Of a DNA stretch of 64,000 nt, positions 60,120 through 64,000 are shown piece after piece (the stretch's first letter is position 1; every line of letters begins with the position of its first letter). The notes beneath the pieces were generated by a model. That model searched no databases. It was not told the origin of the DNA and saw only the letters and a list, made by a program, of their open reading frames with translations. The position numbers and the translations under genes are program-made. Location of the stretch: the NCBI RefSeq assembly GCF_000003855.2, contig NW_003101658.1, positions 124,001 through 188,000 on the forward strand. The letters are read 5' to 3'. Origin of the DNA: Blastomyces gilchristii SLH14081. Lineage: Eukaryota; Ascomycota; Eurotiomycetes; Onygenales; Ajellomycetaceae.

Positions 60120-60700
60120 ATAACTCACATGCACAAGGAATTCAGCCACTTAGAAAGTTCTGAACTCATGAGTGTACTCAAATTAAGAGTATACTGATCA
60201 AGCATGACTGAGAATATTCAGATATATGCTTACAAGTACCTGAATTGCCAGGTTGTGAAAGAATCTAAGAAAGAATTAGAATGTGAGAAGACATAATATC
60301 AGATAAAGTGTATAATACAACTGTTTAAATAATGAGAAATGAATCTCATAGACATATTACCGCGAACATCAAATAAAAATTGATGAATAATCACTGCTAT
60401 AGATTATGCTACTGACTGATCAGTTGTGAAAGCAGTTTCAGAGATGATAGAGAAGATAATAGCAAAGTTTCTATATAATAAGATCTATATCAACTATGAA
60501 ATATTATGTGAGATTCTAACTGATAATGATGTGAATCTCATGAGAGAAGTGATGAGGCATTTCATAAGCCAGTTACAGATAAGATATTATAGAACAATAT
60601 CATATCATCTACAGATAAACAGAAAGATGAAACACTTAAATAAAATCTTGAGCAATATGCTGATGAAATATCTAGTGAGCAAGTCTATGAGACTATGAGA
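60120..60700 (+). pseudogene. Integrase of element 3
   Basis: HMHKEFSHLESSELM and LNCQVVK outline the zinc domain. The core reads AIDYATD*SVVKAVSEMIEK, CEILTDNDVNLM and YHLQINRKMKHLNKIL. The catalytic Glu expected in the last block has become Lys. A downstream segment (KNALKKMGKETAVADA) carries short AVADA repeats (60837-60895). Confidence 0.82.
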
Positions 60701-61994
60701 TGAATATCTCAGGCAGGTGCTATTGACCACACGGATTTAACAGCATGCAGTCTTCAAGTGTTCATCATTCTACCTGTTGTATGAATTGCATCCGCGCATT
60801 CTGAAGAATGCTTTGAAAAAGATGGGGAAGGAAACAGCAGTTGCAGATGCAGCAGAAACAGCAGTTGCAGATGCAACAGTTGCAGATGCAGAATCAAGAT
60901 TGAAAGAGATTAGCCACACATGTGTAAAAGCTAACAAGTTACTTCTGAACTGAGCAATTCAATCAAAAAGAATACAAGACTCACTTATTAAGAAATCAAG
61001 TCTCAAGATAAGAATATGAGTTCTTGTATGCAATGAGAGTTCTGAGAAGTTTCAACCTAGATGGTTTGAGTCATATAAAATACTCAAATCACATTCTCTG
61101 AGAATGTACACATTGAAAGAATCAGAGAGATAGATCTTACACAACTTAATTAATGATTCATGACTTATAAAAGCAAAGATATAAGACTCAAGTGAATTAT
61201 GATTATTCACAGTACTATTATCAGCATTGAAAAAGAAGAGACTTATAATTGAAAAGTCTTATGAAGTAAGAGAAATCATAGACACTTATAAATCAGATAA
61301 TCTCACTTATTTCAATCTTTTCATAATTATAAGAAAAGAATGAGAAGTAATGAAGAAATCAGATAAATATCACACTTTAATAAGTGATAAGACTGTAGCT
61401 GATCATACAATAATATACTGTAGATAGTAAGTGTAACACAGTAAAGAATAATCTCAGAGTAGCAGACTTGCATGTGAGTCAGATTGCAGAAGAAAAAGAG
61501 ATTCAGAGTTAAATTTAACTGTTTATATCAGTTCAATTGTGAAGATCACAGAGAACAAACTATCTGAAACATCTGTGAATATATGAGATTAAGTCATCTC
61601 AATCTCTGAGAACACTCAGAGATCAGATGAGATTAGTTTCAATGAGTTATTCACTGTAGTGATCTGAGTGAGTGAAGAGAGACAGTATAATGTATGAGAC
61701 AGAATTACAAAAGATAAAAGCTGCTGAATCTAGTCACTGAACACTGTATTATATAGAGATTGTATAAGAGTAGTGACTAACAGATAAAGAAAAAGTGTAA
61801 GAAAAGAGATAATGAATTGATTATCAACTGTAAGAATCAGCTGTAAAAGATAAATATTATTATATATATTTCATTCATTTTCATACATCATATATTTAAT
61901 CTATTTTCAACATCACATCATCTGAAAAACACTAAAAATAAAGAAAATCTCAAAACTCAAGATCTGTAAGAGATTTGAGAACTGTAAGCTGCTC

Positions 61995-63330
61995 TTACAA
62001 CAATATTATATACATCTCTGATTTCTCTACTGCTCTGTGTATAATATTAATATCATTTATTGCAAGATTGACTGAAATGCTAATATAGAAATGCATACAT
62101 GTATGTGTAGAAAAATTGAAGAAGAGTATGAGATCTGCAGAATCAGAAGCCAGAGCAGAGAGAGTGAAGGCAGAAGAAATAGAAGAAAAAGATGCAGAAT
62201 CAGATAAATAATGATGAGAGCTACTCAGAGTTAAATACTTATGATCTGATGTATATACAACCTTTCTCACAGAGAAGAGAGAGAAAGTAATAGAAGAAGC
62301 TGAGAGATGAAAGAGAGTAGTCTCAGTGATATTATCATCTTTGATCAGAATAATCTCTAACACTGAAGTAACTAAGAATCATTATTAACATATAAAAATT
62401 GCAAAATCAGAGATGAGAACAGTTACTGAATGAATATCTACTGATCTTAGAGTTGTATATATAATTACAACATGCATAAGACTTCTCAGAAAGAGAGAGA
62501 GAGACATGAAGAAATACAGAAAGTAGAACACAGTATGTGAACAGCTCATTTCTACAACAACATCTCAGATAAGATGTACAAGTCTCACACTTACAGATGT
62601 AAAAGAGTACAATATTCACATTCTCATTTCTGAAAACATGAATATCTTTTATCTGTATCATGAAGTCAAATGACAGATATCAGAGAATAGACTGATATGA
62701 ATCTATCATCTTAAAGAAATTTATCAGAGTAGATGTCTCTGTAATATTGAACTTTACAGTTATGAAAAGCTTCTTAATATCTGTGAATATCATGACTTCA
62801 TACACAGTAAAACTCATAACAATTTTCTCTAAGAACAGAAAAATCAGTATTAGAAAGAAAAGATGAAAAAGAAAAAGACTTACAATCTCAATACTGTTAA
62901 AGAGAAAGATGATTCTCTGATATAAATAAACAATTATCTTATCATAAATATTTAAAATAAATATAATAATCAGTGTCTGTGACTGAGCTTCAGATAGTTA
63001 TATCATACATCATCTTCATATAATAAATTATTCTAGAGGTCAGTAAGAAGAATGAAAGTGTACATGCTGAGAAATATGATTTATCAAGTTTATACAACAT
63101 CTTCTTGAAATAGAGAGAGCTGATAACAAAAGCAGAGATGATAAAACCAGAAGTGACAGAAGTGAGAGTTGTGAGAACAGAGATAGTGAGAGCAGAAGAA
63201 TCAGACACAGGGACAGGTGTAGAAGATTGAGAGACAGTAGCAGAAGAGGCAGAAAGAGATGCAGAAGACTCAGTTATATATAACATAGACAATTTCTTTA
63301 TTATTACATTCTTCAAATTCTCAATCAATG
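61995..63330 (-). pseudogene. Ser/Ala-rich antisense frames in the 3' region of element 3
   Basis: Minus-strand frames at 62363-61995 and 63328-62990 encode Ser/Ala/Thr-rich peptides (for example SASLSASSATVSQSSTPVPV). They lie between the pol end and the 3' LTR. They may be the real coding strand of a captured or accessory gene, or only the complement of a Glu/Arg/Ala-rich plus-strand ORF. No family recognised. Confidence 0.3.
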
Positions 63331-63980
63331 ATTCAACATTGAGTTCACTATCATCAGCAGATGCAGATCTGTCAACATGTGAGAATTCTATATAAATAAA
63401 AACAACATATCAGCATCTGCATCTCTGCAAAATTGTGTCAGAAAATATGATCAGAAACTCACTGAGAAGAGAAATGATCAAGAGTATATAAGAAGATGAA
63501 GAGAGTGTATGAGAAGATGAAGAAGATATGTTATTCATGATAGTATATTCTGACAATCATTAGAAGATAAACAAGTTCTGATTATATATGTTTCACAATG
63601 TGTTACACTTACTGCTAATAAACTGCCTGATATGAGCACTATGATGATACTTGTTGTGAGAATAAGAGATCATTGTCAGAAATATGTATAATGTGATAGA
63701 TGAACAGATGAAAAGAGTTGAACAGAAGAAGAGATAGAAATCTTGAATGAGATAGTAATGTTTGATAATGATGATGATGAAGAAGATGATTGAAGAATGA
63801 GAAAAGTTAGTAAATGAGTGATGTAATATAGTGAAAGTTTCTTTGTGAGAGTGTACACAGAATGCTAGCTGAATCAGGAATAGGTCATACAATTGTGAAA
63901 CACTAGTGGCAAGCTAATCCGCATGAAGCTAGAGTGTATAATATGATCACATGAGTGTGACTGAATCTGGTGAGAAAGAA

Positions 63981-64000
63981 TGTGGTTCAGAAGAACATAT
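63981..64000 (+). repeat. Start of the 3' LTR of element 3 (cut by window)
   Basis: Twenty bases matching 55918-55937 with five differences, each an A/G or C/T change; preceded by a purine-rich tract. Confidence 0.7.

Larger units (their letters stand above)
30900..64000. other. AT-rich isochore-like block of mutated retroelements
   Basis: From about 30.9 kb to the right edge the sequence is dominated by A and T, CpG is almost absent and no frame longer than about 120 codons survives, although retroelement protein motifs are legible. Fungal genomes of the Ajellomycetaceae are known to carry such Gypsy-rich AT-rich isochores. The mutations visible between element copies are almost all C/T and G/A transitions, as expected of a RIP-like process. 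Confidence 0.85.
55918..64000 (+). mobile_element. Third Ty3/Gypsy element, truncated by the window edge
   Basis: Starts TGTGATTCGGAAGAACGTAC at 55918. The right edge begins the matching 3' LTR, TGTGGTTCAGAAGAACATAT, at 63981 after a purine-rich GGTGAGAAAGAA. Order: gag with knuckle (57655-57696), protease (near 57981), RT (58590-59340), RNase H (59450-59690), integrase (60120-60700), a C-terminal region (to about 61400), then about 2.5 kb of unexplained sequence before the LTR. It is a different family from elements 1 and 2. At least 8.08 kb long, with a 444-bp run of N. Many stops make it inactive. Confidence 0.82.

Overview
This window looks like nuclear DNA of a filamentous ascomycete. 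Short 47-141 bp GT-AG introns with CTAAC/CTAAT branch sites, Pezizomycotina-type genes and an abrupt change from a gene-bearing half to a very AT-rich, Gypsy-filled half all fit an Onygenales fungus. The dimorphic Ajellomycetaceae, Blastomyces in particular, are known for AT-rich Gypsy-packed isochores. The species is an inference; no marker gene here proves it.

Gene-bearing half (about 1-30.9 kb). In order it holds: a kinase-like gene remnant (160-507); a RING-finger protein (884-1540, minus); a TIR element with a hyper-AT interior (2200-3121) next to a retrotransposon relic; an SLC35F-type membrane transporter (4058-5449); an unrecognised multi-pass coiled-coil membrane protein (6561-8248, minus); a Ste3-type pheromone receptor (10378-11829); mitochondrial ssDNA-binding protein Rim1 (12987-13671, minus); a broken secreted SGNH/GDSL hydrolase (14164-15128, minus); a DUF4203 membrane protein with a large disordered tail (18700-22367); the Ras palmitoyltransferase subunit Erf4 (26458-27942); and the AP-2 mu adaptor subunit (28853-30404). 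These are independent housekeeping or signalling genes and do not form a visible cluster. Three membrane or trafficking genes (DUF4203, Erf4, AP-2 mu) follow one another, but nothing shows co-regulation.

AT-rich half (about 30.9-64 kb). There are no intact genes. The core is a nest of two related Ty3/Gypsy chromoviruses resolved to the base. Outer element 1 runs 33369-49517 (533-bp LTRs, target duplication TGTAT). Its chromodomain is split by element 2, 39245-47064 (543-bp LTRs, target duplication TTATC). Element 1 also carries a 506-bp hAT-like non-autonomous element in its reverse transcriptase. A third, different Gypsy element begins at 55918 and runs to the right edge, where its 3' LTR just starts at 63981; it contains a 444-bp run of N. 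All coding regions are riddled with stops from C-to-T and G-to-A changes.

Most notable signals: (1) CpGs survive only at the outermost ends of the mutated elements; (2) CG, CC and GG are nearly gone while CA and TG persist; (3) an unexplained extra ORF lies between chromodomain and 3' LTR in both nested elements; (4) a 9-mer, TACGGAGTA, recurs six times in intergenic DNA of the gene half.
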